A stretch of DNA of 64,000 nt from Streptomyces sp. R21 (GCF_041051975.1 NZ_CP163435.1:3286001-3350000), one strand, 5' to 3'. Counted from the stretch's first letter, positions 54,153 to 63,274 are shown. Notes: generated by a model not told the origin, from the sequence alone. Numbers and translations are program-made.

Positions 54153-55853
54153 ATGCGCCTCCCCCGCGTTCCCCGACCTCGCAGCCTGGCCGGTCAGCTC
54201 TTCGGCATGCAGGCCGTGCTGATCGCGGTCCTCGTCGCCGGGTACGCGCTGTTCACGTACGTCAGCGACCGCAGCCAGGCCGAGGACGCGGCGGCCCGCC
54301 AGGCCACGGCCGTCGCCCGGTCCGTGGCGGACGCCCCGTCGGTGCGGGAGGCGATCCGCACCGCGAACCCCACGAAGACCCTCCAGCCGTACGCCCTCCA
54401 GGTGCAGCGGGACACGGACGTGGACTTCATCACGATCATGAACCCGCAGGGCATCCGCTGGACCCACCCCGACAAGAGGCTGATAGGCAAGCACTTCCTG
54501 GGCCACATCGGCCCCGCGCTGAAGGGCGTCTCGTTCACGGAGACGTACACGGGCAGCCTCGGCGCGTCCGTGCGCGCCGTCACTCCGGTCTACGACGACG
54601 GCGTGATCGTCGGCCTGGTCAGCGCGGGCATCAAGGTCGAGGTGATCACCTCTCGGGTGCAGGACCAGGTCACCGCCCTCATCGGGGTCGCGGCGGGCGC
54701 CCTGGCCCTGGGCGGTCTCGGCACGTATGTCATCAACGCCCGGCTGCGCCGCTCGACGCACGGCATGAACGCGGGCGAGCTCAGCCGCATGCACGACTAC
54801 CACCAGGCCGCCCTGCACGCCGTACGCGAGGGGCTGCTGATGCTGGACGGGCAGTACCGGGTGGCGCTGATCAACGACGGCGGACGGGAGCTGCTCGGGG
54901 TGAGCGGCGACGTGGTGGGCCACTCGGTGGCGGAGCTGGGCCTGCCCGCCCCGCTGACCGGCGCGCTGCTGTCGGCGGAGCCGCGGGTGGACGAGGTGCA
55001 CCTGACCGAGACGGGCGTGCTGGTCGTGAACACCTCCCCGGTGTCCGGCGGCGAACGCCGCGGCACCGTGGTGACTCTGCGCGACGTGACCGAACTCCAG
55101 TCGCTGATGGGCGAGTTGGACTCCGAGCGCGGATTCACCCAGGCGCTGCGCTCGCAGGCTCACGAGGCCGCGAACCGGCTCCACACGGTCGTCTCGCTGA
55201 TCGAGCTGGGCCGCGCGGAGGAGGCCGTCGACTTCGCGACCTCCGAACTGGAACTGGCCCAGGCGCTCACCGACCAGGTGGTCTCGGCGGTCAGCGAGCC
55301 GGTCCTCGCCGCGCTGCTGCTGGGCAAGGCGGCCCAGGCGAACGAGCGGGGCGTGGAACTGGTGGTGTCGGAGGACAGCGCCATCGACGACGGCCTCCTG
55401 CCCGACTCGCTGCCCGCCCGCGACCTCGTCACCGTCCTCGGCAACCTGATCGACAACGCGGTGGACGCGGCGCAGGGCACGGTGCGCGCCCGCGTCACGG
55501 TCACGGCGTTCACGGACGCCGACGGTCTGGTCCTGCGGGTCGCCGACACCGGCGCCGGCGTCGACCCGGCGCACGCCGAGGCCGTCTTCCAGCGCGGCTG
55601 GTCGACGAAACCGGCGGGGCCGGGCGGGCGCGGGCTCGGGCTCGCGCTGGTCCGCCAGGCGGTGGCCCGGCACGAGGGGACCTTGACGGTGGCCGAGGCG
55701 GCCGGGGGCGGGGCGGAGTTCGAGGTGCGGTTGCCGTTGCCTACGGTGGGCTCGGCGGAGGCGCCGGTGCCGTCCGCGGGTGAAAGGGCCACTGCCGCAC
55801 CCGTACAAGACCCCCGTGCCGCCCAGCACGCCTTGCCTGGAGGCGACGTATGA
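54153..55853 (+). CDS. CitA/DcuS-type sensor histidine kinase
   Basis: 566 residues. A first span (QLFGMQAVLIAVLVAGYALF) is followed by a periplasmic-type PAS/CACHE sensor (about 45-165; TDVDFITIMNPQGIRWTHPDKRLIGKHFLGH is the DcuS/CitA signature region), a second span, a cytoplasmic PAS domain and the SPOB_a-type H-box SQAHEAANRLHTVVSLIELG. The ATPase domain has NLIDNAVDAA, VADTGAGVDP and GRGLGLALVRQ. It senses C4-dicarboxylates or citrate outside the cell and activates the overlapping CitB-type regulator, probably controlling dctA. Confidence 0.95.
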   Translation: MRLPRVPRPRSLAGQLFGMQAVLIAVLVAGYALFTYVSDRSQAEDAAARQATAVARSVADAPSVREAIRTANPTKTLQPYALQVQRDTDVDFITIMNPQGIRWTHPDKRLIGKHFLGHIGPALKGVSFTETYTGSLGASVRAVTPVYDDGVIVGLVSAGIKVEVITSRVQDQVTALIGVAAGALALGGLGTYVINARLRRSTHGMNAGELSRMHDYHQAALHAVREGLLMLDGQYRVALINDGGRELLGVSGDVVGHSVAELGLPAPLTGALLSAEPRVDEVHLTETGVLVVNTSPVSGGERRGTVVTLRDVTELQSLMGELDSERGFTQALRSQAHEAANRLHTVVSLIELGRAEEAVDFATSELELAQALTDQVVSAVSEPVLAALLLGKAAQANERGVELVVSEDSAIDDGLLPDSLPARDLVTVLGNLIDNAVDAAQGTVRARVTVTAFTDADGLVLRVADTGAGVDPAHAEAVFQRGWSTKPAGPGGRGLGLALVRQAVARHEGTLTVAEAAGGGAEFEVRLPLPTVGSAEAPVPSAGERATAAPVQDPRAAQHALPGGDV

Positions 55854-56557
55854 CCGACACCGGCCCCACCTCCGACCACCCACCGATTCGCGTGCTCGTC
55901 GTCGAGGACGACCCCGTCGCCGCCGACGCGCACGTCATGTACGTCGGCCGGGTCCCCGGTTTCACGGCGGTCGGCAAGGCCCATACGGGGGCGGAGGCGC
56001 GCCGCGCCCTGGACCGTACGCCGGTGGACCTCCTGCTTCTGGATTTGCACCTGCCCGACGTGCATGGGCTGCAGCTCGCGCGGTCTCTCCGGGCCGCCGG
56101 GTACCACGCCGACGTCATAGCGGTGACGTCCGCGCGGGATCTAGCGGTGGTGCGGGAAGGGGTGTCGCTGGGCGTCGTCCAATACGTGCTGAAGCCGTTC
56201 ACCTTTGCCACGCTGCGGGATCGGCTGGTGCGGTATGCCGAGTTCCACGCCTCGGTGGGCGAGGCGAGCGGCCAGGACGAGGTGGACCGGGCCCTGGCCA
56301 CGCTGCGCGCCCCCGGTCCGGCCGCCCTGCCGAAGGGCCTGAGCGCCCCGACGCTGGAACGGGTCACACGTGCGCTGCGGGACGCCGCCGAGGGCCTCAC
56401 GGCGGCGGGCGTCGCCGAGGCGGTCGGCATCTCCCGGATCACGGCCCGGCGTTACCTGGAGCATCTGGTGGACGCGGGCCGGGCGGACCGGAGTCCGCAG
56501 TACGGGACTGTCGGGCGGCCGGAGTTGCAGTACCGGTGGGTGAAGGTGCGGGGCTGA
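55850..56557 (+). CDS. CitB/DcuR-type response regulator
   Basis: 235 residues, coupled to the kinase by ATGA. The receiver has phospho-acceptor D65 in LLLLDLHLPDVHG, and the output is the CitB-type HTH (LTAAGVAEAVGISRITARRYLEHLVDAGRA... GRPELQYRW). It is expected to activate dctA on the other side of the kinase gene. The last codons and stop are inside the first copy of a 42-bp tandem duplication. Confidence 0.95.
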   Translation: MTDTGPTSDHPPIRVLVVEDDPVAADAHVMYVGRVPGFTAVGKAHTGAEARRALDRTPVDLLLLDLHLPDVHGLQLARSLRAAGYHADVIAVTSARDLAVVREGVSLGVVQYVLKPFTFATLRDRLVRYAEFHASVGEASGQDEVDRALATLRAPGPAALPKGLSAPTLERVTRALRDAAEGLTAAGVAEAVGISRITARRYLEHLVDAGRADRSPQYGTVGRPELQYRWVKVRG

Positions 56558-56624
56558 CGCGGGCGCCGGTCAACGGCGGCGTTGAAGGTGCGGGGCTGAC
56601 ATGGGCGCCGCTCAACGGCGGCGC
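56541..56624. repeat. 42-bp tandem duplication over two gene ends
   Basis: Bases 56541-56582 and 56583-56624 match at 38 of 42 positions. The first copy holds the stop of the response regulator; the second runs into the last codons of the convergent membrane protein (stop at 56612-56614). Confidence 0.85.
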
Positions 56625-57031
56625 GGCCGGAGGCGGGTGATCGCCGCGAAGGTCAGGAACGCGGCGAGGGTCCCGAGCGCGAGGCCGGGGTAGTCGGCCC
56701 AGTCGGGATCGTCGGGGGCGGGAATCACGGCGTTCGCGAGGCGAGTGACGGCCCACCCGGCCAGCAGCCCGCTCGCGAAGGCGGGCCAGCGATACCGTAC
56801 GCCCTTGATCACGTCGTCGAGCAGCGACAGCACGGTGACGACGCCCATCAGGCTCAACTCGTCGTCCCAGCCCATCGCGGCCAGCCCGGCTCCGAAGGCG
56901 AGGCAGCCGATGAGCCAGACCCGGGCCAGTGGGACGACCGGAGCGGGATCCCGGGTGGCCTGCGCGGGCAGCCGGAAGAACCGCCGTACCGCTCCGGTGA
57001 AGTTGGTGCGTTCGCTGCCGTCCGACGTCAT
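56612..57031 (-). CDS. Small integral membrane protein of unknown function
   Basis: About 139 residues from ATG 57031 with AGGGGG upstream. Four hydrophobic stretches (ARVWLIGCLAFGAGLAAMG; LMGVVTVLSLLDDVI; WPAFASGLLAGWAVTRL; PGLALGTLAAFLTFAAI) suggest a compact membrane protein with a basic C-terminus RLRPRRR. I do not recognise a family. Its stop lies inside the 42-bp duplication shared with the convergent response regulator. It may form a unit with the upstream membrane gene at 57096-57686. Confidence 0.75.
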   Translation of the reverse strand: MTSDGSERTNFTGAVRRFFRLPAQATRDPAPVVPLARVWLIGCLAFGAGLAAMGWDDELSLMGVVTVLSLLDDVIKGVRYRWPAFASGLLAGWAVTRLANAVIPAPDDPDWADYPGLALGTLAAFLTFAAITRLRPRRR

Positions 57032-57095
57032 GTCGCCCCCTGAGGAAGACCCGGGCGGGGGATTGAGAGTCCCGGCAGATTGAGAGCTCCGGCAC

Positions 57096-57686
57096 TCAAC
57101 TCCCTTGAGGTGGACGTCCGGTGACGGCAGGAGGTTGTACGGCGGCCACCGGCCCACGGGCGTACGACACGACCTGCACCCCGAGGCCCACCGCCGCCAG
57201 CGCCTCGACGACCGACAACACCAGCAGCCCCGCCCCGACCTGGCCACTGCCCCAGTAGACGCCGAGACCGGCGAGCGGCACGACGCAGAAGGCGAGCAGG
57301 TCGATTCCGCACTGGATCACTTTGCGCGAGGCCCTGCGGGTGTCACCGCGATGGGCGGTCTCCCACCGGAACACGACGTCGGTGTCGGCGAGTTCGGCGA
57401 GCCGCGGCGCCAGGTCCCCCCGCACATAGGCGCCGATCGCGGAGATCTTCTCGTCGTTGACGAGGTACGTCCACCCGAGGACGACACACACGGGCGGCAA
57501 CGCCAGCAGCATGGATGTCTGTTTGGCCTGCGCGGCGGCGGCCACGACAGCGGCCACCACGGCGAGGGTCACATAGAGCAGGTTGTCCCGAAACCCGATC
57601 CGCGCCTTCTGCTCGTCCTTGACGCTCTGGTACTCGGCGAGCAGCAACTGCCCCTTGGTGACACCGCGTTCCGATCGTTCCGACAT
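57096..57686 (-). CDS. Membrane protein of unknown function (paired TM hairpins)
   Basis: About 196 residues from ATG 57686 with GGGGGA upstream. After a soluble start (LLAEYQSVKDEQKARIGFRDN) come two TM hairpins: one at about 35-80 and another at about 135-180 (CGIDLLAFCVVPLAGLGVYWG ... LLVLSVVEALAAVGLGVQVV). The DEQKARIGFRDNLLY motif is familiar from other Streptomyces hypothetical proteins, but I know no function. The two-hairpin layout loosely resembles SLATT-type pore-forming effectors of conflict systems; that is only a structural hint. Confidence 0.75.
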   Translation of the reverse strand: MSERSERGVTKGQLLLAEYQSVKDEQKARIGFRDNLLYVTLAVVAAVVAAAAQAKQTSMLLALPPVCVVLGWTYLVNDEKISAIGAYVRGDLAPRLAELADTDVVFRWETAHRGDTRRASRKVIQCGIDLLAFCVVPLAGLGVYWGSGQVGAGLLVLSVVEALAAVGLGVQVVSYARGPVAAVQPPAVTGRPPQGS

Positions 57687-57779
57687 GCGTCCCCCGCCCT
57701 CCCCGCACACAACCACCGGATGCACCCTCTGCGCGGGCGACTTGGCAGCACCCTAAGACCCAGAGCCGCTGCACGGTCA

Positions 57780-57809
57780 TTGACCTGACTAGACCACTCC
57801 TCTTACGTT
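57780..57809 (+). promoter_or_regulatory. Sugar-transporter promoter with a DasR (dre)-like operator
   Basis: TTGACC (57780-57785) and TACGTT (57804-57809) are 18 bp apart, a good housekeeping promoter 59 bp before the gene. The spacer holds ACCTGACTAGACCACT (57783-57798), matching the dre consensus ACTGGTCTAGACCACT, as I remember it, at 13 of 16 positions. A GntR-type repressor such as DasR bound there would block the polymerase. Confidence 0.55.
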
Positions 57810-57867
57810 CACCGGGCAGACAACTCGACTCGGCCACAACGACGTAGGCCAGTAGGAGGTCGTGCCC

Positions 57868-59235
57868 GTGCGCCCCACCGCCGCCGCTCCACTTCTCCTC
57901 GCAACGCTGATCACCGCCGCGTCCCTCACCGCGTGCAGCTCTGGTTCCGGAAGTGATCCGGACACCGTCAAGATCTCGTTCAAGCAGTCCACGGACAACT
58001 CGATCAAGATCATGGACACCTACCTGGCCGACATCAAGAAGCAGTTCGAGAAGGCGAATCCCGGCAAGAAGGTCGAGCTGGTCCCGATCAAGGCGCCGGA
58101 CTCGGAGTACTACACGAAACTGCAGCAGATGCTGCGCTCCCCGAAGACGGCTCCCGACCTGGTCTATGAGGACACCTTCCTCATCAACTCGGACATCACC
58201 AGCGGGTACTTGAAGCCGCTCGACCCGTACCTCGCGAAGTGGAAGGACTGGGGTCAGTTCATCGACACCGCGAAGACGGCGGCCAAGGCGCAGGACGGGA
58301 AGACGTATGGCGTCCCGGACGGGACGGACACCAGGGGCCTCTGGTTCGACAAGAACATCTTCAAGAAGGCGGGCCTGCCTGCCGATTGGCAGCCGAAGAC
58401 GTGGGACGAGGTCCTCGACGCCGCCCGCACGGTGAAGCGGAAGGTGCCCGGCGTCACCCCTCTCAACGTCTACACGGGCAAGCCGGCGGGCGAGGCCGCC
58501 ACGATGCAGGGCATGGAGATGCTCCTGTACGGGACGGGCGACGGAAAGTCGGACCCCCTGTACGACACGGCGTCGAAGAAGTGGATCGCGGGCGGCCAGG
58601 GCTTCAAGGACTCGTTGAAGTTCGTCGAGACGGTCTACAAGGAGAAGCTGGGCCCCTCCGTGGACGTCGCCCTCGACCCCAACATCCAGACCATCGTGCG
58701 CGGCGACCTGCTTCCCAAGGGCAAGCTCGCCATCGACCTGGACGGTTCCTGGCTCCCGCAGGACTGGCTGAAGGGCAGCGGACATGAATGGCCGCAGTGG
58801 TCACAGGAGTTGGGACTCGCCCATATGCCGACCCAGCACGGCCAGGCCCCCGGCAAGGTGAGCATGTCCGGCGGCTGGACCTGGGCCATCCCGTCCAAGG
58901 CGTCCAACCCCGACCTGGCGTTCAAGTTCATCGAGACGATGCAGACGAAGGCGAACGCCCAGAAGTGGTACATCGCCAACTCCGGTATCTCGGTACGGCA
59001 GGACGTGGCGTCCGATCCCGCGTACGTGAAGGCGCAGCCCGGCATCAAGTTCTTCACCGACCTGGTGGCGAGCACCCACTACCGCCCGGCGTATCCGGCG
59101 TACCCGAAGGTCTCCACGGCGATCCAGGAGGCGATGGAAGCCGTGACGACGGGTGATTCCTCGGCTGAGAAGGCGGCGAGCGGATACGACGACGAGCTGA
59201 AGTCGGCCACCGACGACCAAGTGATCAAGAAGTGA
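57868..59235 (+). CDS. ABC sugar transporter solute-binding lipoprotein
   Basis: About 455 residues. GTG 57868 has AGGAGG 8 nt upstream; an in-frame GTG 57862 is too close to it. The lipobox is ASLTAC. The mature part is a SBP_bac_1 protein (cluster B): DPDTVKISFKQSTDNS, QQMLRSPKTAPDLVYEDTF, NPDLAFKFIETM. The many aromatic residues (SGGWTWAIPS, HEWPQWS) fit carbohydrate binding. It is the first of three genes with two permeases and no ATPase, so it probably uses a shared MsiK-type ATPase. The dre-like operator suggests amino sugars or chitin fragments, but the substrate is inferred. Confidence 0.95.
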   Translation: MRPTAAAPLLLATLITAASLTACSSGSGSDPDTVKISFKQSTDNSIKIMDTYLADIKKQFEKANPGKKVELVPIKAPDSEYYTKLQQMLRSPKTAPDLVYEDTFLINSDITSGYLKPLDPYLAKWKDWGQFIDTAKTAAKAQDGKTYGVPDGTDTRGLWFDKNIFKKAGLPADWQPKTWDEVLDAARTVKRKVPGVTPLNVYTGKPAGEAATMQGMEMLLYGTGDGKSDPLYDTASKKWIAGGQGFKDSLKFVETVYKEKLGPSVDVALDPNIQTIVRGDLLPKGKLAIDLDGSWLPQDWLKGSGHEWPQWSQELGLAHMPTQHGQAPGKVSMSGGWTWAIPSKASNPDLAFKFIETMQTKANAQKWYIANSGISVRQDVASDPAYVKAQPGIKFFTDLVASTHYRPAYPAYPKVSTAIQEAMEAVTTGDSSAEKAASGYDDELKSATDDQVIKK

Positions 59236-60161
59236 GCGTCGGCACGCGGACAGTGTCCCCGGTGCGGGGAAAGGTCGCTTCCCCGCCCCAACCCCGGGGA
59301 AGCGCTCGCCGCTCCCTGACCCGCGCGCTCCCGGTCGCTCCGGCCGTCGTCCTGCTGGCCCTCTTCCTCGCAGGCCCGATCGTCTACTGCGCGTACATCG
59401 CCTTCACCGACCTGCAGTTGACGGGCCAGGCCCACTCGTCCTTCGTGGGCTTCGAGAACTTCCGGGCCGCGTTCAAGGACGAGGCGTTCCTGAACGCGGT
59501 GTGGCTGACGCTGGTGTTCACGCTCGTGTCGTCGCTGATCGGCCAGAACACCCTGGGCCTGGCGCTGGCCGCGCTCATGCAACGGTCGTCGAAGCCGATT
59601 CGTACGCTGGTGGGCGGCATCGTGATCACGGCGTGGGTGCTGCCCGAGGTGGTGGCGGGCTTCCTGCTCTACGCCTTCTTCCGCCGCGAGGGCACCTTGA
59701 ACGCGATCCTGGACTGGCTCCATCTCCCGTCCCAGAACTGGCTGTTCACCCTCCCCATCCTGGCGGTGTCCTTCGCGAACGTCTGGCGGGGCACGGCCTT
59801 CTCCATGCTCGTGTACTCGGCGGCGCTGAACGAGATCCCGAAGGAGATCACGGAGGCCGCGGAGGTCGACGGGGCGGGCGGCTGGCGCCGGATGTGGCAC
59901 ATCACGCTGCCGATGATCCGCCGCTCGATCGGCACGAACCTGATGCTCAACACGCTCCAGACCCTGTCCGTCTTCGGCCTGATCTGGGTGATGACCCGGG
60001 GCGGCCCCGGCAACAAGAGCCAGACCCTCCCCCTCTTCATGTACGAACAGGCCTTCCAGAAAAGCATGATCGGGTACGGGACGGCGGTGGCGCTGTTGCT
60101 GTTGGTGGTGGGCTCGCTGTTCTCGGTCGTGTACATGCGGCTGCTGCGAACGGAGGTGTGA
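59232..60161 (+). CDS. ABC sugar transporter permease, MalF type
   Basis: 309 residues with six spans. The EAA loop is EITEAAEVDGAGGWRRMWHITLP, the contact site for the ATPase. RALPVAPAVVLLALFLAGPIVY starts the first span. It is coupled to the binding-protein gene by GTGA and is followed by the second permease. It imports an unidentified oligosaccharide or sugar. Confidence 0.95.
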   Translation: MSVGTRTVSPVRGKVASPPQPRGSARRSLTRALPVAPAVVLLALFLAGPIVYCAYIAFTDLQLTGQAHSSFVGFENFRAAFKDEAFLNAVWLTLVFTLVSSLIGQNTLGLALAALMQRSSKPIRTLVGGIVITAWVLPEVVAGFLLYAFFRREGTLNAILDWLHLPSQNWLFTLPILAVSFANVWRGTAFSMLVYSAALNEIPKEITEAAEVDGAGGWRRMWHITLPMIRRSIGTNLMLNTLQTLSVFGLIWVMTRGGPGNKSQTLPLFMYEQAFQKSMIGYGTAVALLLLVVGSLFSVVYMRLLRTEV

Positions 60162-60163
60162 GG

Positions 60164-61003
60164 ATGCCGCGCACTCTCACGTCCCGCCGCTCGTCGCGCC
60201 GCCTGGCGGCCGACGCCGGCCTCCTCGCCGTGGCGGCCGCCTTCGCCCTCCCCCTGGCGTGGGTGATCCTGTCCTCGCTGGACCCGAAGGCCGACCTCCA
60301 GGTGAAGGTCCCGGACGGCGTGACCTGGGACAACTTCGACGCGGTCCTGACGTCGGACATCACGTTCACACCGCTGCTCAACAGCCTGATCCTGTGCGGG
60401 GGCGGGACGCTGCTGACGGTGGTGTGCGCGGCCCTGGCGGCGTACCCGCTGTCGCGGTTCCGGTCCCGGCTCAACCGCCCGTTCCTCCTGACGATCCTCT
60501 TCGCGACGAGCCTGCCGATCACGGCGATCATGGTTCCGGTGTACGCACTGTTCGTCCAGGTGAACCTGATCGACACGACGCAGGGCACCATCTTCTTCTT
60601 CGCCGCGTCCCAACTGCCGTTCGCCATTTGGCTGATGAAGAATTTCATGGATGGGGTGCCGAAGGAGTTGGAGGAGGCGGCGTGGACGGACGGCGCTTCT
60701 TCATTTCAGTCGCTGATCCGGATCGTGCTGCCGCTGATGGGGCCGGGTGTGGCAGTGGTGACGGTCTTCTCGTTCGTGATGATGTGGGGCAACTTCTTCG
60801 TCCCGTTCATGCTGCTGCTCACGCCGGATCAGATGCCGGCGTCCGTGAGCATCAATGAGTTCTTCGGGAATCGGGGGATGGTTGTTTATGGGCAGCTGGC
60901 GGCGTTTTCGGTCGTCTACTCAACTCCCGTGCTGGTGCTCTACCTCCTGATCGCCCGACGACTGGGCGGAGGTTTCGCGCTCGGCGGTGCGGTCAAGGGG
61001 TAG
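60164..61003 (+). CDS. ABC sugar transporter permease, MalG type
   Basis: 279 residues with six spans, starting at ATG 60164 with GGAGG 7 nt upstream. The EAA loop is ELEEAAWTDGASSFQSLIRIVLP, and FATSLPITAIMVPVYALF is the typical second span region. It is the last gene of the importer operon; no ATPase gene follows, consistent with the multi-use MsiK arrangement of Streptomyces. Its last 84 bp overlap the 3' end of the convergent NB-ARC gene. Confidence 0.95.
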   Translation: MPRTLTSRRSSRRLAADAGLLAVAAAFALPLAWVILSSLDPKADLQVKVPDGVTWDNFDAVLTSDITFTPLLNSLILCGGGTLLTVVCAALAAYPLSRFRSRLNRPFLLTILFATSLPITAIMVPVYALFVQVNLIDTTQGTIFFFAASQLPFAIWLMKNFMDGVPKELEEAAWTDGASSFQSLIRIVLPLMGPGVAVVTVFSFVMMWGNFFVPFMLLLTPDQMPASVSINEFFGNRGMVVYGQLAAFSVVYSTPVLVLYLLIARRLGGGFALGGAVKG

Positions 61004-63274
61004 GTAGATGGACGGGCCGGAGATCACCTGGGGACCGCCAGGGGGCAGCTGCAGAGGAAGCGGTCCGTGGGGGTAGCCCCAGCCGGTCTCGGCGGGGGCG
61101 GCCTTGGACGCGGGGTCCGGAGCGTCGACCACGGCAGGGACCTTGGCGGGTGAGGGGGCGATGATGGCGTCGGCTTCGGCGAAGGCACTGGCCGCCCGGT
61201 CGGGCGCGTCGGCCTGGGTGAAGGCTTGGCCGGCCCGCAGCCAGCATTGGTGTGACTGGCCACGGGTACCAGCCACCAGATGGGCCCTGGCAAGGTTCTC
61301 CAGGGTCCGGCCGGTCCGGTACCAGTCCTCGAACTCCTGATAGATCTCCAGGGCTCTGCAGTACGACACGATCGCATTCTCCACACGTCCGGCCTGCATC
61401 AGCGCGCTGCCGAGGTTGTTGCTCGCGATGCCCTCGCGGTGGCGGTCCCCGGCCGCCTGGAACAGGTCCTGGCTGCGGGTGTGGGCGTTGATGGCCGCCT
61501 CCGGCCGGCCGTCCTGAGCGAGCGCGAGGCCAAGGGTGGTCCAGGCGATCGCCTCGCGATGCCGGTCCCCGGCGCCGAACTGATACAGCGCGAGGGCGCG
61601 GTTGAGGGCGTCGATCGCCTCCGCGGCATTTCCCGCGTCACGAAGGGCCGCGCCGAGACTGCTCAACGCGATCGCCTCGCCATGGCGGTCGTCGGCCCGC
61701 TGGTAGCACTCGCGCGCCCGGGTGAGTGCGTCGATGGCGTCCTGCACCCGGCCCGCACCCCCCAGGGCATTGCCGAGGTTGCTCCAGGCGGCGGCCTCGC
61801 TTCTGTGGTTCATGGCATGCTTCGCGGCTTCCTGGGCGGCGCTGCTCACCACGATCAGGTCGTCGAAGTGGCGCCGCCAGTCCAGGTACACGGCCAGCAG
61901 CTCGGCCAGCCGCACCGCCGCGGCGGCGTACCGCTCCTCCTGCGCCCACTGCACGGCAGCCACCAGCCCGGCTCGCTCCTCGTCCAACCACGCAAGCGCG
62001 GCCGCCCGGTCGGCGAAGAGTTCGGATTCCGGCATCCCGGCCAGCCATCGCAACCGGGCATCCGCCTCCTCCGCCCACCGACAGAAGAACGACAGCACCC
62101 GCGAACGAGCCGCCTCCCCTTCCTGCGCCAGGGCGGTGTCCCCGTTCACCACACTGATTCCGAACGCCCGCACGAGGTCGTGCAACCGCCATCGGCCGCG
62201 CTTGGTGCCCTGCTCGATGAGATGTGCACGAGCCAACGCGTCCAAAGCCCTGACCGGCGGCGTCTCCGCACCGACCAGCGCATTGATCACCTGCGTGGTC
62301 ACCTCGGGGCCGGGTGCGAGGGCGAGCAGACCGAGCAGACGGGTCTGCTCCGACGGCAGTCGGCGATAGGAGAGGTCGAAGGCGGCGCGGACACTGCGCT
62401 CGCCGTCGTCGAGGTCGAGCCGATCCCATGACTCGGCGAGCTCGGCGGTGAGTTCCGCCACCGGCTTGGAGCGGTCCAGAGCGAGACGGGCCACCGCGAG
62501 CTGGAGGGCGAGGGGAAGATACCCGCAAAGGGCGGCGAGCTCCTCGGCCGCCACCCTTTCGTAGCGAATCCGATTGTCGTACGGATTCGCCAGCCGCAGA
62601 GCTCGGTCGAGGAGGTCGTACGCGGATTCCGACGTCAACTCGTCCAATGGCAGAAGTCTGGCCCCGTGTTGGGGCAGGCGTTCACGAGAGGTCACCAGCA
62701 GGCGATGGTTCGCCCCGCCGCCGGGAAGCAGGAACCGTACCTGCTCGGCCAGTCCGACGTTGTCGGCCAGGACCAGCATCGGGCCCCGCTCCCGGGCCCG
62801 TTGGGCGAGGGCCGACCGGTACAGCGCGGCCCGGTCGTCGACTCGGGTCGGGATGTGCTGGGACGCAGTGCCCAGAGCGCGCAACAGGGCCTCAAGAGCC
62901 TGCTCTGCGCTGACCGACTCCTCGTTGTAGTCGTATCCGTGCAGGTCGATGAAGAGCACCCCACCGGGGAACCAGCCGCGTGCGCACGCCTGGTGTGCCG
63001 CCTCCACCGCGAGCGCCGTCTTGCCGATGCCGCCGAGCCCCGACACGGCCGTCACGACCACCGCTTCGGGAGCTCCGTACGCCGACGGGTCCAACGCGTC
63101 CAGCAGCATGCGCAGTTCGTCGTCACGGCCAGTGAACCCGCCGACCCGCATGGGCAGAGCGTCCAGCGCGGTGGGCGCCGGTCCGTGCTCGTGGTACTCG
63201 GCCTTCGCGGTGAAGGGACCGGTGAACTTCCCGCCCCGGAAGTCGAGATGGTCCCCGTCATACCCGTTCGTCAT
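60920..63274 (-). CDS. STAND ATPase: NB-ARC domain with C-terminal TPR repeats
   Basis: 784 residues from ATG 63274. The N-terminal 45 residues contain a short Gly-rich beta motif (DFRGGKFTGPFTAKAEY) found ahead of many Streptomyces STAND proteins, then GFTGRDDEL at the domain entry. The NB-ARC core has Walker A GLGGIGKTALAV (K85), Walker B PMLVLADNV (D171), sensor LLVTSRERL and CGYLPLALQLAV (GLPL-like). A helical region precedes about five TPR units (for example AAAWSNLGNALGGAGRVQDAI; AIALSSLGAALRDAGNAAEAI). It is an NLR-like signalling switch. It is divergent from a nucleoside phosphorylase and probably forms a defence or regulatory pair with it. Confidence 0.93.
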   Translation of the reverse strand: MTNGYDGDHLDFRGGKFTGPFTAKAEYHEHGPAPTALDALPMRVGGFTGRDDELRMLLDALDPSAYGAPEAVVVTAVSGLGGIGKTALAVEAAHQACARGWFPGGVLFIDLHGYDYNEESVSAEQALEALLRALGTASQHIPTRVDDRAALYRSALAQRARERGPMLVLADNVGLAEQVRFLLPGGGANHRLLVTSRERLPQHGARLLPLDELTSESAYDLLDRALRLANPYDNRIRYERVAAEELAALCGYLPLALQLAVARLALDRSKPVAELTAELAESWDRLDLDDGERSVRAAFDLSYRRLPSEQTRLLGLLALAPGPEVTTQVINALVGAETPPVRALDALARAHLIEQGTKRGRWRLHDLVRAFGISVVNGDTALAQEGEAARSRVLSFFCRWAEEADARLRWLAGMPESELFADRAAALAWLDEERAGLVAAVQWAQEERYAAAAVRLAELLAVYLDWRRHFDDLIVVSSAAQEAAKHAMNHRSEAAAWSNLGNALGGAGRVQDAIDALTRARECYQRADDRHGEAIALSSLGAALRDAGNAAEAIDALNRALALYQFGAGDRHREAIAWTTLGLALAQDGRPEAAINAHTRSQDLFQAAGDRHREGIASNNLGSALMQAGRVENAIVSYCRALEIYQEFEDWYRTGRTLENLARAHLVAGTRGQSHQCWLRAGQAFTQADAPDRAASAFAEADAIIAPSPAKVPAVVDAPDPASKAAPAETGWGYPHGPLPLQLPPGGPQVISGPSIYLPLDRTAERETSAQSSGDQEVEHQHGS

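Noticed and set aside
54117..55883. A 588-codon minus-strand frame antisense to the CitA-type kinase
   Set aside because: The plus-strand kinase has full PAS, H-box and ATPase motifs and a coupled regulator.
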